Assembly: GCA_032158125.1 (NCBI GenBank)
Contig: JASKOT010000027.1
Span: 181,351-245,350 of the forward strand
From: Papiliotrema nemorosa
Taxonomy: Eukaryota > Basidiomycota > Tremellomycetes > Tremellales > Rhynchogastremaceae
Reading direction: 5' to 3'
Length of the DNA: 64,000 nt
This document shows positions 21,726 to 34,779 of the stretch, in pieces. The position numbers were made by a program, and so were the translations under genes. How positions within the stretch are numbered: position 1 is the first letter of the stretch; every line of letters starts with the position of its first letter. The notes beneath the pieces were generated by a model that ran no database searches, was not told the origin of the DNA, and was given only the letters and a program-made list of their open reading frames with translations.

Positions 21726-24700
21726 TCACCTGACCGTTTCTCCAGCTCCAGGAGCCTTTTCAACCCTGAAATCAAAGACCAATTCCCCACTGTCATCCAA
21801 GAAATCAATGGCGGCATAGTTTCGTCGAGCCTGAACCAGCTACAACTTTAGCCAGCCCTCACACCAGGACGAGTGAGAAACACACCTTGCTCTTCATGGC
21901 TTTTCCATCAGTGTCCTTGTCAAATAGCGGAATCATCTTTTCATCCGTGTGGGAGGCTATTTCATCAGTCTTGTCCGAGCAAGCTCTCAATTTTCGACAT
22001 ACCGACTGCCGGTCAGCTTCATGAGTCTCAGGTGAGCAGAAACTTACAAAGTGTCCTATGTTTGTGTCCACCAAGCTTCGCAACCATCATGGCTGCCCCA
22101 GTTGGTGGAGGGGTATTGACAATCGCACTGGTGATGATATTCAACATGTACCTATGATCCTCTTCAGGCTTGATGGGCGGTTTAGACCCCTTCGTCTTGG
22201 TCAAGAGGCACCCAACGGCGGCGAGATGCACATCTCCTGATAAGAATGTGATTCGAGATCCAAGTTCCATAGCCAACTTTTGAACTTCGAGGACGAGCCA
22301 GTTTCGTTCCTTCTTGTGGACATTGGCACACCAATGGTCATTCAGATCGTCCAAGAGCTCTGAAGCTTGGTTGAACTTGTTGACCATACCTCCAAGACCA
22401 AACGCATTGTGTCGCGCGAGCATATTGATGGGATTCCACTTGAAATCCAGGAAGTGCTCGAGGAAGGACATCCGAGGGTATGCTTGTACGTGAGCTGAGG
22501 ACTCCCGAATGCTACGAATCTAGCTCACCAATCGGGACACCCAGTAAGAGTACCAGCTGTTCAATGCCCTTGACCTTTCTGACCTCGTTGAATGCCTTGG
22601 CGTAGGTTTGTGGCGTGCAAATTTGGTGCAATTTTCGCTCGGCCCGACAGTCCAACGCAAGTAGCGAGACTTTGGGGCCCAGGTAGACGAGCAATGAATG
22701 CGAGGGGAAAGGAATCCAGGCTCCGGGTTCTCCAATGATCATGCTCTTCATTGGATGAGTTCCAGGAGTAGGATTCGTGCCATCGACCGCATCTGGTATA
22801 ATCAATTCCTGTGACCGTGTTGTGGGTAAGATAGACGCACCGTTGACAAATAGCTGGAAAATGAGGAACCACTGGGCTTGTCAGGGCTGACTTCGTCAAT
22901 CAAAGACAAACTTACGAAGTAACCCCTAGATCCAACAAAAGACATGACGGGAGCGGCTTGCGTCTCGTCGTCATATGTACCAAAGCCATCTACGCATCAG
23001 CTCGCCCTATAGCACAAAGGCAAGTGCTCACCTATCAGATCGTGGTCATCCAACATATTCACCCTGATCGTCAGCCCTGCTGCCTTCTTGCGGACAGTGT
23101 ATTCACATTGGGACGGAAGAGTTGGCTCGTCCGAAAGCGTTCGATCGGAAGATCTTGCAGTAGTGATTGAAGCTGTATCTGTCAGAAAATCGCTCAGATT
23201 ATTCTAATGGCCGGCACGTACTAGAACCGATCGACCGCAGCTTTCTGGAAAGTGAGCGAGTTTTCACCCCAAAGGCCACAGTCGCAAGACATACCATTTC
23301 ATCTGTCAACGGATGGTTGATCTTCTTTTCTCGGTTTGGCGCATTGATCCAGCCTTTCATCAGTCTTCCATATCTACTGCAAAGATGCGTCTCACTCTGC
23401 AGTTCCGGCTCCCGGGTGATCGCATCACAGTAGATCTGGTCACCACCTCCGACCATACAGTGGAACGGTTTTTGGTGGTGCCGTAATAGTAGATCCTCCC
23501 AAACTGGATCGTAACCCGACTGGAAATCTCCTTTGAAATCGTCAGGGTTAACGCCTGAGCTGAAACCTATCCCTCAGTCTCGTTGTGCATCTTTTGGATC
23601 GACGTACCATTACAGCTGTGGGCTGCCCATCGGAAATTTTGGCCCAAAGCAGGAACGACGAAACCCATCTCTGCACCGCCGTTCAACCTATACCGAACTG
23701 TCATCTCGACTTCCTGTAGTGGGACTTCGATCATGAACCGCCAGAAGCTCGAAACGCCATTATGTCCGTCGAATTGGTGGAATCGAGTCGCAGAGAGGGT
23801 TTGGCTAGGAAGCAAGGTGTTTTTGGCATCCCATTGGGTTGGGTCGCCCTCTGATGGTTTGGTATACGGGTGGAAGGAAAGTGATAAGGTAGGAGGTGTG
23901 GTGTATATGCTTCCCCTAAGAATGTCAGCCACCACATAAAGCTAATTCGGAGAGGTCTGAACCCACTCGTCCGCGGTGACTACCATAGCTGCACCTTGCC
24001 AGACATTCTCCTTGGTGGTGTAATACGAGAGTAGGGGTCCGCACCTGAAAATTAGTCAAGTTCAAAGCCGTATATCGGGAAATCAACTCACATCAACTGC
24101 AAATGCGGCTCCATACTCTGCGATACCGAGAAATGCCTGACCATACCAGGTCTGGCGTCCCCGTTGGCCTGCCCTGGCACATTCAACGATCCCGACAGAT
24201 CGCCATTCACTTGAGATGCAGCACCGACTCCTCCACCTCTCGCATGGTCGTCCCATCCATTCTGTGTCGACTTGTATCTCTCCACTTCTGCAGCGGTTGG
24301 TCCCGGAGAAGTATGCGTTCCCCCAGCTTCCCCATCAATCTCCTTGGCACCTTTATCCAGACCCGAAGGTTTGCCTGCGTTCTCTTTGCCCCCTTCTTCC
24401 TCTCGTGTGCCTTTGGTACCATCGTGATCGACATCTTGATCTGGGTCGTGCACAGCTTGGGAAGGAGCAGGTCCGTTCATCGCTTCAATTACGGCGCCAT
24501 CTTGCTCGGAATCAGGAAGGACAGTGCCTGATTCTGACCGTTTGGGTAGGTATGTATGGAGATGGAGTTTTGGATGGGCATAGTATGAAGCATGAGCGTT
24601 GGCCGCTGCCAGACGGGAGAGATGTTCAGCTCGAGACCTTTGAGCATTGGATCGAGAATCCCTAGCGAGGATCAGTGGCACGTTTGAGCGCAGGAGGGTA

Positions 24701-24846
24701 CCCACATGTTGACAGAAGGTCCTTGACAAATTCAGTCGAAAGAATGGATCAGAAAGATGAATGTCACCAAAAGGAAGCGCAATGGGTGGATGGCTGTAAA
24801 GGTCTATCGATGATTCGTCGATTGCCGCAAGCGGTGTCGGGGTCAA
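21726..24846 (-). CDS. PhoD-like phosphatase domain protein
   Basis: A fungal member of the PhoD-like metallophosphoesterase group, substrate unknown. The N-terminal region has LALPFGDIHLSDPFFRL-like text followed by a long Gly/Glu/Asp-rich insert (GTREEEGGKENAGKPSGLDK). The phosphatase part shows MVGGGDQIYCDAI, a long linker, GRITFLSGDVHLAAVG-like text (read as GSRITFLSGDVHLAAVGCLL) and LNIITSAIVNTPPPTGAAMM. HFLDFKWNPINMLARHNAFG, GMVNKFNQASELLDDLNDHW and the C-terminal RRNYAAIDFLDDSGELVFDF are also present. It has about ten exons. The TGA at 21728-21726 overlaps a perfect donor (AGGTGAGT), so one more downstream exon is possible. The ATG at 24846 begins MTPTPLAAIDESSIDLYSHP. Confidence 0.85.
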
Positions 24847-25312
24847 CCTTGGGAGAATGTCTGAAACTTCGTTCCTTTGTCTCGATCAGTCGAAACAACC
24901 GCCAAGAGTCGGTGCGCAGTCGGGTCAGTTGATACTTGGACCTGCTCTGTACTGTATCTACCCGATGTATAGTAAGCAATTGCTTGAGATGCTTGCCCTT
25001 TGTTGCTGCTTGACCGATGCGATGCGATCGAAAAAAAGAGGGGGGGGAGATATGGGGGGACCCGTTTTGGGTGGATGGGCTAGCTTTGTGTTTGGATCCC
25101 AAAATCGTGACGTCAGAAGGCAAAACGTCTTTGGCTTGGCGTGCAGCCTCATCGGCGGTCATCTCCGCCTCTTTATTCATCTCCATTTGTGCAAGGTATG
25201 TAGGGGTAGAATGGCAAAGGCGGACGGGGGTACGAGTAGGCCTGACTGAATTCTTTCTAGGAATGCATATTGCTACAGTACCTGTAATCATAGAGAATCC
25301 GACTCGGTCCTT
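24847..25312. other. Intergenic region between two minus-strand genes
   Basis: About 470 nt upstream of the PhoD-like gene. It contains a 21-base purine tract at 25030-25050 followed by further G-runs to 25059. An antisense frame across 24764-25291 shows no convincing protein. Confidence 0.4.
25030..25059. repeat. Homopurine tract
   Basis: A run of 21 purines (A-rich then G-rich) followed by TAT and a further G6A tract. It lies upstream of the PhoD-like gene start and could adopt unusual DNA structure. Confidence 0.7.
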
Positions 25313-26214
25313 CTAAAGATACTTCTCAATCTCCGCTTTCAGCTCTTCAGGTTTTGTACCCGACCCGAATCGTCCGACCACTTTACCATGCTTGTCGACA
25401 AGGAATTTGGTAAAGTTCCTACTCATAAGCCTAAGCCTGGACGCATGTCCACAAAGAGGACGCACCATTTGATGGCGACTATCTTATCCGCCTGAGGGTC
25501 GTTGGCCTTCAACCAGGCGTATACATCGTTCATGTTGGACCCGTTCACCTCGGTCTATAAGTCAGCGCACTTGCCCATATGTGAACAATATCGATCTCGG
25601 TGGATGATGCGCGAAAGATCTGACCCGACGTACCTTCTTCATAAGCGGGAAAGTGACACCATGATTGAGTTGGCAAAACGATGCAATCTCATCGTCTGTC
25701 CCTGGATCTTGCGAGGCAAACTCGTTTGACGGGAAACCAAGCACGACCAGGCCTTTATCCGCGTAAGTTTGATGCAGCTCTTCCAGGCCGGTGAACTGTC
25801 ATGAGTTGCATTCCTGCAACCCCGTTTGGTAGTCGAGCTGGTCGTGCACATAGGGTTGTGGATAGGGATAAGTCGATGACTCACTTGCGGGGTGTAACCA
25901 CTATCCATTCAGCCACTGTCCAACGCAGCAGAGGTATGAAATGTAAACTCACCATTTTGAAGCAGTGTTGATGATCAAGACGACCTTGTCCTTCAGTTGA
26001 TTCTACCTTATCAGCCCGTTCCCCCCGAATGCCAGTCTGCCTTGCAATCGACCTAGATCACGAGAGTGACGATTGTCAGCATATGGATACTCACAAAATC
26101 ATATGTCCCTTTAGTCCCCGGCAACTCGGGTTTCAACTCGTAAAAGCTCTTATCTTTGAAAGACGGGTCCACCGATTCACTCATGAAACCCGAAATGGTG
26201 CTGAAGAATCCCAT
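25313..26214 (-). CDS. Glutathione peroxidase, Cys-type
   Basis: Fungal enzymes of this family reduce hydroperoxides, usually with thioredoxin as donor. The spliced protein starts MGFFSTISGFMSESVDPSFK, then FYELKPELPGTKGTYDF, QLKDKVVLIINTASKCGYTP, QFTGLEELHQTYADKGLVVL and GFPSNEFASQDPGTDDEIAS. FCQLNHGVTFPLMKK, EVNGSNMNDVYAWLK, AIKWNFTKFLVDKHGKVV and GRFGSGTKPEELKAEIEKYL follow. The peroxidatic residue in SKCG is encoded by TGT split across an intron (TG before, T after), so it is cysteine, not selenocysteine. Gln (FPSNEF setting) and Trp-Asn (KWNF) of the catalytic tetrad are present. ATG at 26214-26212, stop TAG at 25315-25313; about six exons. Confidence 0.94.
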
Positions 26215-27055
26215 GGCGCAATCTTGAACACTCGGGTTATCGCAACTATGTATCTATATCGAACAAGAGAAGAGTATGTCAAAGACAACGAAGATCAAGA
26301 GTGATGAGTTAAGATGATGTAGTGGATGAAGAGACGAGTTGCATACTTTATGTGGTCAACATCTTAAAGGTGGGACGAGATCTGTACGGTCGGAGAACGG
26401 TTCATGAACACCGCGTATCCTATCCGGATCTCGTACCGGTACCTCGTCTGCCTACACCTTACACAGCAGCACCGGCGAATGCTCTGGAATATCGAGTACG
26501 AGTATTTCGTTCTCGAAGCGGAGAGGCGTCGTTACAAGTCGTTTGTAAGGTTTTTGGCCGTCTTTTACGGCGAATGGATCGATCGGGCCCCGATGCGCGA
26601 CCCAAAATAAGTTGCTCAATCGTCAAACCCGAAAGGTATTTGACTGATAACTGCCGTCCGTACATACGAGTGTCGTGGGATTGCACGAGGTCAGCGGTCA
26701 TGCGAATGATTGGCGAGTTGTCCATACTCCGACCGTCCGTCTCCAGAAGAGTGCGCCGATATGTCCGGACGTGGTGTTTGTGCCCAGGTTCACCTGTTCG
26801 GCGTTTGTGATTCCAGCTCGAGACAGGGTCAACACTCAGGCACACACCAGGACCACGAGGCCAACAATCTTCGACAGATAAGATGACAAATGAGCATTTG
26901 CTCATCCCGTCGTTTGGCTACGAGACCCATACTTATGGTGTGTGATGCTTGTCGAGACACCTGCAGATAGATGGCAAAGACTGCAATCACAAGGATGGAA
27001 GTATGGTTACATCTCTCAAGATCACCATCTAGCGTAGCAGAGGATATGAGCACTC
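26215..27055. other. Long intergenic region
   Basis: About 840 nt between the GPX start and the 3' end of DBP3. Overlapping open frames exist on both strands (26322-26810 plus, 26459-26905 minus). Neither has recognisable motifs or a clear advantage over the other. I call no gene here. Confidence 0.4.
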
Positions 27056-29138
27056 TTAATCAAAAGTAATCTTGGTAGGGGCAGGAGCGTTCGTCGTATC
27101 CTTGTAAAAGGCACCATACGACCCGTGTTCTATGGGTCAACACCATCTCAATGCGTTCTGTCAGAACCGACTCACCCTTCTTCTTGATGGTAGATGGGAA
27201 TCGATCCATCTCTTTGGGAATCTCCGCCCCGACATCCCTCAACACTCGCATAAACTCTCCCGCCAAGGCCTTTTCGTGTCCTTCTCCAGTGAAGAATGTC
27301 ACTGCCTTCCCAGTTTTACCCGCTCGACCTGTTCGTCCACATCGATGCACAAAGTCCTCTATCCGTTAGCGCTACCATTCCTCACAATGTCACTGTAACT
27401 GCTACTCACCAGTCGTCAAGGGGAATGTGACGTTCAAAACAAGCCCCACGTCGGGAATATCCAAACCTCGAGCGGCCACATCGGTAGCGACCAGCACATT
27501 CACTTGACCCGTCTTGAACTTTTCCAACGCCTTGAATCGAGCATCTTGGCTCAAGTCACCGTGCAGACCTGCAACCGTGTATCCAGCTCGTCGAATCGTA
27601 CCCTCCAATCGTTGCGCTTCTTTCTTGTACAGGGCAAAGACCAAAATCCGAGTAGGCGAGGAAGCAGACGAAGGGTGAGCTTTGAGATGCTTCCTCAGGT
27701 GGCCCAACATGGGTCCACTGGAAGTCAGGTGTATACAGAAACGGGGCGGGTATGGTCACTCACTCTTTCATCCTCGGATCATCGAGAACCTCGACAATCT
27801 GCTCGATCCGCTTATTGGCGCTCAACTCGTCGGAACCGACTGTTACTCTGATTGGGTCTCTCAAAAAAGAGCTGGCAAGTCGTCTGACCGACTCAGGCCA
27901 TGTCGCCGAGACTAAATTATCAGGTTCAACTCCTCGAGTAGTCACGAGCGCCGAGGTGACTCACACATGACAGTCTGTCTACCGGCCTCGTGGCCTGGAC
28001 AGTGTCCGATGATTTGTCGGATATCATTCTCGAATCCCTGATCCAACATCCTGTCTGCTTCATCGAGAACCAGATATGATACACTATAGTCAGTCTCGAC
28101 CCTCACACATAATATCCCCCATTCAAGGTGATATGACAGAGGCAATGTAGCTCACCTTGACAGATCCAGATCACCCTGGTTGGCAAGATCCAACGTCCTT
28201 CCAGGAGTACCCACCACGATCCTAACTTCCTTTCTGTTCAAATCCCTGACCTGTGGATCTTTCGGCACACCACCAAAGATACACGTACTCTCTATTCCCA
28301 TACTTTTCCCTGCCAAACTCAGATTCTCATGAGACTGCTGGGCCAGCTCCCTCGTAGGTGCCAAAACCAACACGTTCACATTCCCCTTCAGTTTCCCTCC
28401 TTTTCCTTTCTGGAAGTCTTTGGTGGGTAAATTGTGAAGGTGAGTGAGGGCTGGGACACCGAATGCGAGTGTTTTACCGGATCCAGTCTCTGCGATTCCT
28501 ACTACGTCTCTACCACCCAACAATGCAGGCCAAGAACAAGCTTGAATAGGTGTTGGCGAAGGGAACTTTTTGAGGTAACCGAGCAAAAGGTCGGGGATGG
28601 GTAGAGTGGGGATGGATAGGTGGGGCGGGTAGAGTGGAGGAAGGAGAGTGATGTTGTGTGTTGAGAGGTAGGTGTTGTGTTCCGAGGTGAAGGCCGTAGG
28701 CGTGACGAGAGGTTTTGACGAGGTCGATGAGGTTGCGACTGATGAGGCCGCTGCAGCCTTGGCGAGTTTCTTCTGGGCTTTCCTGGACGAGGGCTCTTCG
28801 GTCGATGTGGAAGTAACAGTCTCCGAAGCAGGGTCAGAAGACTCTTTCGCCTTCTTCTCCTTCTTCTCCTTGGGCTCCTCTACATCCTCGCCCTGCTGCC
28901 TCTTCCTCTTCTTGTCTTTCCTGTCCTTCTTATCTTTCTTCTCCTTCTTCTCGCTCACTTGCGCTTCATCCTCCACGACGGGGGTAGTCTCCCCAGACAC
29001 ATTGGCAGACGCATCGGCAGAAGCAGCAGCCGCAGCCGCTTTGGCGGCCTTTTTCGCTCGTTTCTCCTCTTTTCGCTGCTTCTTCTCCTCTTTGCTCAAC
29101 TCCACTCTGGGCGCAGTCGCTGTAGTATCGTTGGACAT
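27056..29138 (-). CDS. DBP3: ATP-dependent RNA helicase Dbp3 (DEAD box)
   Basis: Dbp3 acts in the nucleolus in 60S ribosomal subunit maturation. The N-terminus is a long Lys/Glu/Ala-rich region ([20 protein letters not shown]). The Q motif region ([20 protein letters not shown]), motif I ([10 protein letters not shown]), APTRELA and [12 protein letters not shown] follow, then DEAD ([20 protein letters not shown]) and SAT ([14 protein letters not shown]). Domain 2 has [56 protein letters not shown] and [19 protein letters not shown]. The C-terminus is [10 protein letters not shown]. About six introns. ATG is at 29138-29136; an in-frame ATG at 29252 would add an unlikely leader. The short spacing (about 120 nt) from WDR70 upstream leaves little room for a promoter. 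Confidence 0.94.
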
Positions 29139-29261
29139 GGTCGGTTGTACAGTCAGATGCAGGAAATTATTTTTTGAAACGCGGTGAGACCGGAAAAATG
29201 CAACAACAATTCGCCACTCCATCTCGGATCCGAGATAAATGCATGCATGCAAACCCCCCCC

Positions 29262-31501
29262 TCACTCCTTGTCCTTCTTGTCTGCATACTTCAACAGAGC
29301 TTCTCGGGGATCTTCCCGGTCCATTTGGTTCCTGATCCATCAGCCACAGATCCCAATGGATCAAGGAACCGCTTCAACTTACCCAAAGACAGCTTGTACC
29401 GTAGAAGCCATGGCGCTCGAACCGATCCTTCCACCTTTTCCAGCTCCGGAAATCGGTTCCATCGGCTTCATCTTCTTTCCTCTCTTCTCTCTTTGATGGA
29501 GCGACTCTCCATACTTTTGATCTTGGAACATTGGCAAAGCATCGGGAGTATAGATGACAGGTTTGAGATCCGCCGTGGTGAATGAAACGTCTCGAGCGGT
29601 CGTTCGCTTGAGCTTGGCAAGGGGTAGCAGAGCTCCGTGGATGGACAATCGAGGAGAGTAGAGAACGTGCACAGCGCCAGTAGACAGCGTCGCAAAGATC
29701 TGGACATCAGCTTGAGGAGAATCACACACTGTCAGACTGACCTGATTGATACGAGAATGCCATAACACCCGAATGACGGTACCCTCGCCAACGGGTATCC
29801 TCCGTTGTTCCCTCAGATCCTCTGCGTCAAGCAGGACTATCGCTCCCTTCTCTCCGGTTTGAGCAGGTGGTACACCAGTCATGATACTCCTACCGTCCGG
29901 CGAGTATATTATGTTGGTATCGGGATATCGATTGTCCAGTCCTTCGACAACGGCTAATGGTTTCCGCAGAGATTTGACGTCCCAGACTACTGATTAGTAG
30001 AGCTCTTCACCTCAAACTCACGCTTCACAGTCCCGTCGCCGCCTCTCGTAGCTAGCCTCAGACCGTCCCGCGAGAACGCTACACTGGTCGTTTCTGTATC
30101 CTTCTTATGTGCCGTCTCGCAAGACCTATCGGGTCTGGCGTAATTCGACCCGACTTTCCAAACATGCAATGTGCCGTCAAGGCAAGCTTCCGTCAGCGCG
30201 TAGTCCTTACTATACAGGACTTTGCCCAACTCACCACCAGCGATCATCTTCCCGTCCGGACTCCAAGCACAGGCAGTCACTCTTGTTCTTGCTCCACGCT
30301 CTTTAGATCGAACCACAATGACCGACTTCTGTTTCCACCTATCGTCTACATCCCATATACTGAACTCAGTACCATTCTGGAGAAGGTCTTGCAGAGACTT
30401 ACCGTAGTGTCGAGTCATTCGAGGCGGTCAAGAACAGCTTTTTGTCGGTAGGATGCCATGCTCCACTATTTATCTCTGCGGTGTGGCCTCTACATGTCAG
30501 CTCTGCCTTGATAATCAAGTGAGGAAGCTGACTTTGTATTCTTCATATCCCTCAAGTAGACGTCTCCTCGCACAAATTCCTTTCTAACGAGTCAGCCATC
30601 GCTTTATTGTGTGAAGACCGACGCATCACGTACGCCGTCTCAGCCTCTCCTTCTCGGTTGAACACCTTGGCCTGATTCGTCCCCGAGATGATCAAAAGGT
30701 TCTGCCCATCCGGCGAATAATCCAAATCTCGAACCTGCACCATCAGTCCCTGCTGTACCTCTACTTCCATCTCCCCCTTAGGCGCATTGACGCCAGATAC
30801 TGAGTGAACGGCGCTTACATAGTAATTGCCATTCGCTTCGAACGACTTGAAAGGTTTCAAGCGACTGTCCATCCCTCCGAAATCCCATATCTTCGTATCG
30901 TAGTCATACCCTCCCGTAGCTACTCTCGCTCCAGAAGGATCTACCGCGATAGCCGAGCAGATCTACACATTAGGCCATATCCTCACAGATAAGGGATTGA
31001 CTGTGGGATTTCTCATGTAAATCTAGGTTGACGTACCTTCGTATGGTCTTTCAGAAGAATCTCGTGCGAAATAGGTAGAGATTCCGTATCATTTTCGTCC
31101 TCCTCGAAGCCTTCATCTTCGTCCCCATCCTCTCCTTCTTGCACTTCATCTCCATCTACATCCCCTTCGGCTTTCCTCTTGGCCCCTATAGATGGCGAGG
31201 GAGGCTTCGGTCCGATTTCATCGTCGTCGTCCTCCTCGTCATTGTTTGTCTGTTCTGCGCCATGGGCAGGTCTGACATTCGCAGCGGAAGGCTGGGAGTG
31301 GCTAGTGTGAGCCGGTCTATCGTCTCTGGGTATTAAAGGAGCAATCTTGACCTATTCATCAGCCATGGAACTGGGATCAAGCGCAAGAGGAATGGGCAAT
31401 CTCACCTCGTCTCGCTTGGTCGTCTCAACTTTGGATTTCAGATTAACCGTTCCATTCTTGGCTTTTTTGCCGAAGCTCATCGGCAGCCCCATTGCGTCCA
31501 T
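29262..31501 (-). CDS. WDR70: WD-repeat protein of the WDR70/gastrulation-defective-1 family
   Basis: WDR70 orthologues are nuclear beta-propeller proteins linked to DNA damage responses and chromatin. The protein starts MDAMGLPMSFGKKAKNGTVN, with the family's FGKKA motif, followed by an acidic segment. WD repeats follow: HEILLKDHTKICSAIAVDPS, VATGGYDYDTKIWDFGGMDS, GHTAEINSGAWHP, LTASNDSTLRIWDVDD and VTACAWSPDGKMIAGACLDG, then TTSVAFSRDGLRLATRGGDG and TVKLWDVKSL. The C-terminal family block is MFQDQKYGESLHQREKRGKK with GGRIGSSAM, ending DREDPREALLKYADKKDKE. About seven introns. ATG at 31501-31499, stop TGA at 29264-29262. Confidence 0.92.
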
Positions 31502-31761
31502 GTTGATAACTTGGCTTCGGTGTTTCCTGCAAGGCTATCAAAATTGAGCGGGTTGATGTATAGAGTGCCGAGTTGTAAGGGTAGAGCTGATTTCGACGTG
31601 TGGTTCAGGTGGGTGGAGGTTGACATTCAGTCAGTGGCAAAGATCTATCCCACTCGCCGTCATGAGCCAATGTATAGGGTAGTGCATGATATCTATACTC
31701 AAAGCAGAACAGCCATACTGCTGCAGTCTACAACGTCAGGTCTGAGAGCCGCAGCTGCCCG

Positions 31762-34700
31762 TCACCTCGCATCGTCCTCGTCATCTCCCAGCGCAAAGGC
31801 ATTCTTCCCGTTGGACTCTTCTTCATCCCTAAATCTCTCTCTAGCTTTCCCCTTACCCTTCCCACCCCGCTTATACTTTCTTCCATCATCATCCAGCTCG
31901 TACTCCCTCGCTCGATCTATCTCGTCCAGTTCGACGCGTTCCGTTCCCAGCGGGACCCTCTCTGCTTCGTCGTCTCGCGTGATGGGAAGTCCAACTTTTC
32001 GACGTAACCTCGAGTTACGCTTGAAGTAGAGGTAAGCGACAACGATACCGACCAAGAAGAGCAGGATGACAAATGCGGATCCGGCATTATACCAAGCTGG
32101 AAAAAATCAACTCGCGCCTCTACGGGTGGGTAAAGTTCCACTTACTCTCCAGATCTGAACCCCCGCCTTTTAGTAGAGGCATGCCCCCTGCCGCGGCGCC
32201 GATGGAGAGAGCGACCTTCTGCGAGCTTCCTATCCTTCCACTCGTTTTGCCGAGATCGCCAGGCACGAGCGACAAGTCGACACCCATGAATCGGGTGATC
32301 ATATCGTTTGTGACTTGAGGTACGTCGAATCCCACCATATGGGACGATTTTAACACCTACTCATCAGCGCTTTGGACCGATAGTCAACCCGATACACACC
32401 TTGACATAGGTCATGCCTCGACTCTCAGTCCATGTGCCGACTTGGGTACCGTTGAAGTACCATTCTGCAGCTGTGGCATTCTGTGGACTGTCAGATGATT
32501 ACTTGTGAGGTGTGTCGATCACAACTCACCCCAAGACCTTGTATACCCGACCACCTCATGTTGTCCAACATATTTTCTATCCCCTTGTAGTTGCATATCA
32601 GATCCTCCGCTCCCGCAAACATCATCACTTTGACTCCGGCATCCAAAATCGACGGAATGTATTGTACCGATGCGCCTGAAGTCCTAAGGTACAGCTGAGA
32701 TGATACCTGACCATCGCATTCTGTCCATGCTGATGATCGCTTCTCGGCATGTAATTGGCGCACAACATCGTCCCGCTAAGGAATCAGCAAGAAACCTTCA
32801 CAATCTGTCACCAGAACGCACGCGTAAAAAGTCGTAGACATCAGGCAGGTCTGGTGGCCAGTTCATCCCGCATGCCGGCCACTCATCCATCAAACGGACG
32901 TCGTAGACGTTCATGCACATTTTCTTTCCGTTCAGTCTAGTGATCAGCATGCACTTTACGAGCAGCTCAGATGATGCTCACTCTTGAGTAAAAGGCTCGG
33001 TCACGGCACCCATCAAACTCTCACATCCGCCTCCCAGGTTGATCGGTATACTTTCAACTCCCCGAAACTTGTCCAGTTCACCCATGCACTGTTCCAACAA
33101 TTCGTCGGCATGGTTTGCAGCCTGACAGTCAGCTGATGATGCCTTCCAAGAGGTTGACAAGTCAGAACTTACCGGTGTTCCCTTCGTAAGGAGCCCCTTT
33201 TCGTACGCAAAGTCGATGTATCCAGGATATTGCGACATTGGATCTATCCACCCATTTCCAATAGCGATACCAGTCAGAGTGAGTATTCCTGATGGCGGAG
33301 ACTGAAGCAGTGCATTGGCTGGGCACGTCAGTATGGCTCACCATCGCGGGTGCGACGTACCAAAATACGGGATGTATTGCCCAGCAAACGATTCACCAGC
33401 AAGGTATGTCTAAACATGAGTTGAAGGGACGGGCAGGATCACGGTCAAACCCACGTCGAGACCCAATAGTTCCGGAAAGACGGAGTAAAAGTTTCTCATA
33501 AACTGAATGAGATGCTGTGATGCCTAGAACATTAGCAACAATGCACAATAGATGTACTGCTCCGACACTTACCTGATCCAATTCGTGCAGATACCCGTTT
33601 GTCGGTACAAACGATAGACCCGTCCCAGGCGGTTGATCCACTAGCTCTATCAGTCTCATCCGGAGTAGAGGACCCACCAAAGACAACGTTGGCATACTCT
33701 TCCCATCCGCCTTCGACCAGCTTGAGCTCTACCTTGCCCGACTCGGTCTGCGAGGCTGGTACCGTCCTGAAAGGTCCGACTTCCATTAAAGATCCGTCAA
33801 AAGACGAGCATCCAGGTCCACCCTGCCTGTCAGCCAGCATCCCTTGAAGAATCGTCCCGCTTACATTGAACCAGAAGATTACACGTTGTTTTCCGGCGGC
33901 CCTCCTTGCTTTCGCCAACATGAAGCTATATGATTAGCTTCAGCCCCTGACTTTCAGACTCACAAAATTTCTGCATCTTTACCAGTATCTCCATCTCCAC
34001 CTCCTCTGTCCTCACCAGGATAACTCGGCAATAATCCAGCGTAGAGATTCAGCGGGTGTCTATCGATCAGTTGGCTTGGCGAGAGAGGAGCAGTGATCTT
34101 ACGTCGGATGAGTCGTCATGTCCTCCACACCGGGAAGACTCCGTACCCAGAAGTCGGAGGCTTTAGGTAGATCTAGCATCAGTCTCCGCTTCATTGAGGA
34201 CTGGGCTTTCAATGCCTGAACGCACTCTCATTTGCCTGACGACTGATATGCCTTCGATGGGAAGATTCGGCTTCCGAAGGCGAGGCGTCATTCCGGGCAC
34301 CTCGTATCCGGATGTCAGACTGCATGGTGGGTATCAAACCGCGTGCAGGCGGGCACAGGTAGCGTGGGTTAGAACAGAGCGAGGTATCAGTGTTGTCAAG
34401 TCGACACCATCAGGCAGGACCGACATAAGGTTGGTGGACGCGTCGAGGTGGAGGGGTCTGACAGCGGTCTTGGCCGATTCAGGTAAAACCCAGCATCGAC
34501 TTTGACAATCCAATGCCCATTCCACTCGCTCAACGCAGTGGAAAAAACGAGGCACAGGTCTGACAGGTGGGAGAGACAACATGCATGGCAGCTAAAGACA
34601 TCTATGTGCATTTGAATAATCTGTATCGAGACGTTTTGGCACCCTCCTCCCCCGACCGTATCAGTTGAAAGGAGGGTTTCCTATATAGTTTCGAGACGTT

Positions 34701-34779
34701 AATCCGTTCGTCTAGTGAACCCTCTGGACGCAGTAACAGTCACTGAACAGACTAACAGTGTGGCAGTGAGGAGAACCAT
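31762..34779 (-). CDS. KEX1: Kex1 serine carboxypeptidase (late Golgi pheromone/propeptide processing)
   Basis: Kex1 trims basic residues after Kex2 cleavage, in the late Golgi. Core motifs read [26 protein letters not shown] then [46 protein letters not shown] (nucleophile Ser), [24 protein letters not shown] text, [19 protein letters not shown] (Asp) and [12 protein letters not shown] (His). After the catalytic domain comes one membrane segment ([20 protein letters not shown]) and an acidic/basic cytosolic tail ending GDDEDDAR, as in Kex1. The 5' end is uncertain. A good signal peptide ([18 protein letters not shown]) starts at 34779, and a second exon ([20 protein letters not shown], then [10 protein letters not shown]) precedes [10 protein letters not shown]. 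However, the intron joining them would be about 400 nt with no strong donor. About twelve exons. Confidence 0.88.

Noticed and set aside
25313..26214. Selenocysteine-containing glutathione peroxidase
   Set aside because: The apparent TGG/TGA reading at the active site exists only in unspliced sequence; after splicing the codon is TGT (Cys).
26322..26905. Protein-coding gene between GPX and DBP3
   Set aside because: Open frames of similar length overlap on both strands, with no motif, no convincing start context and no splice pattern.
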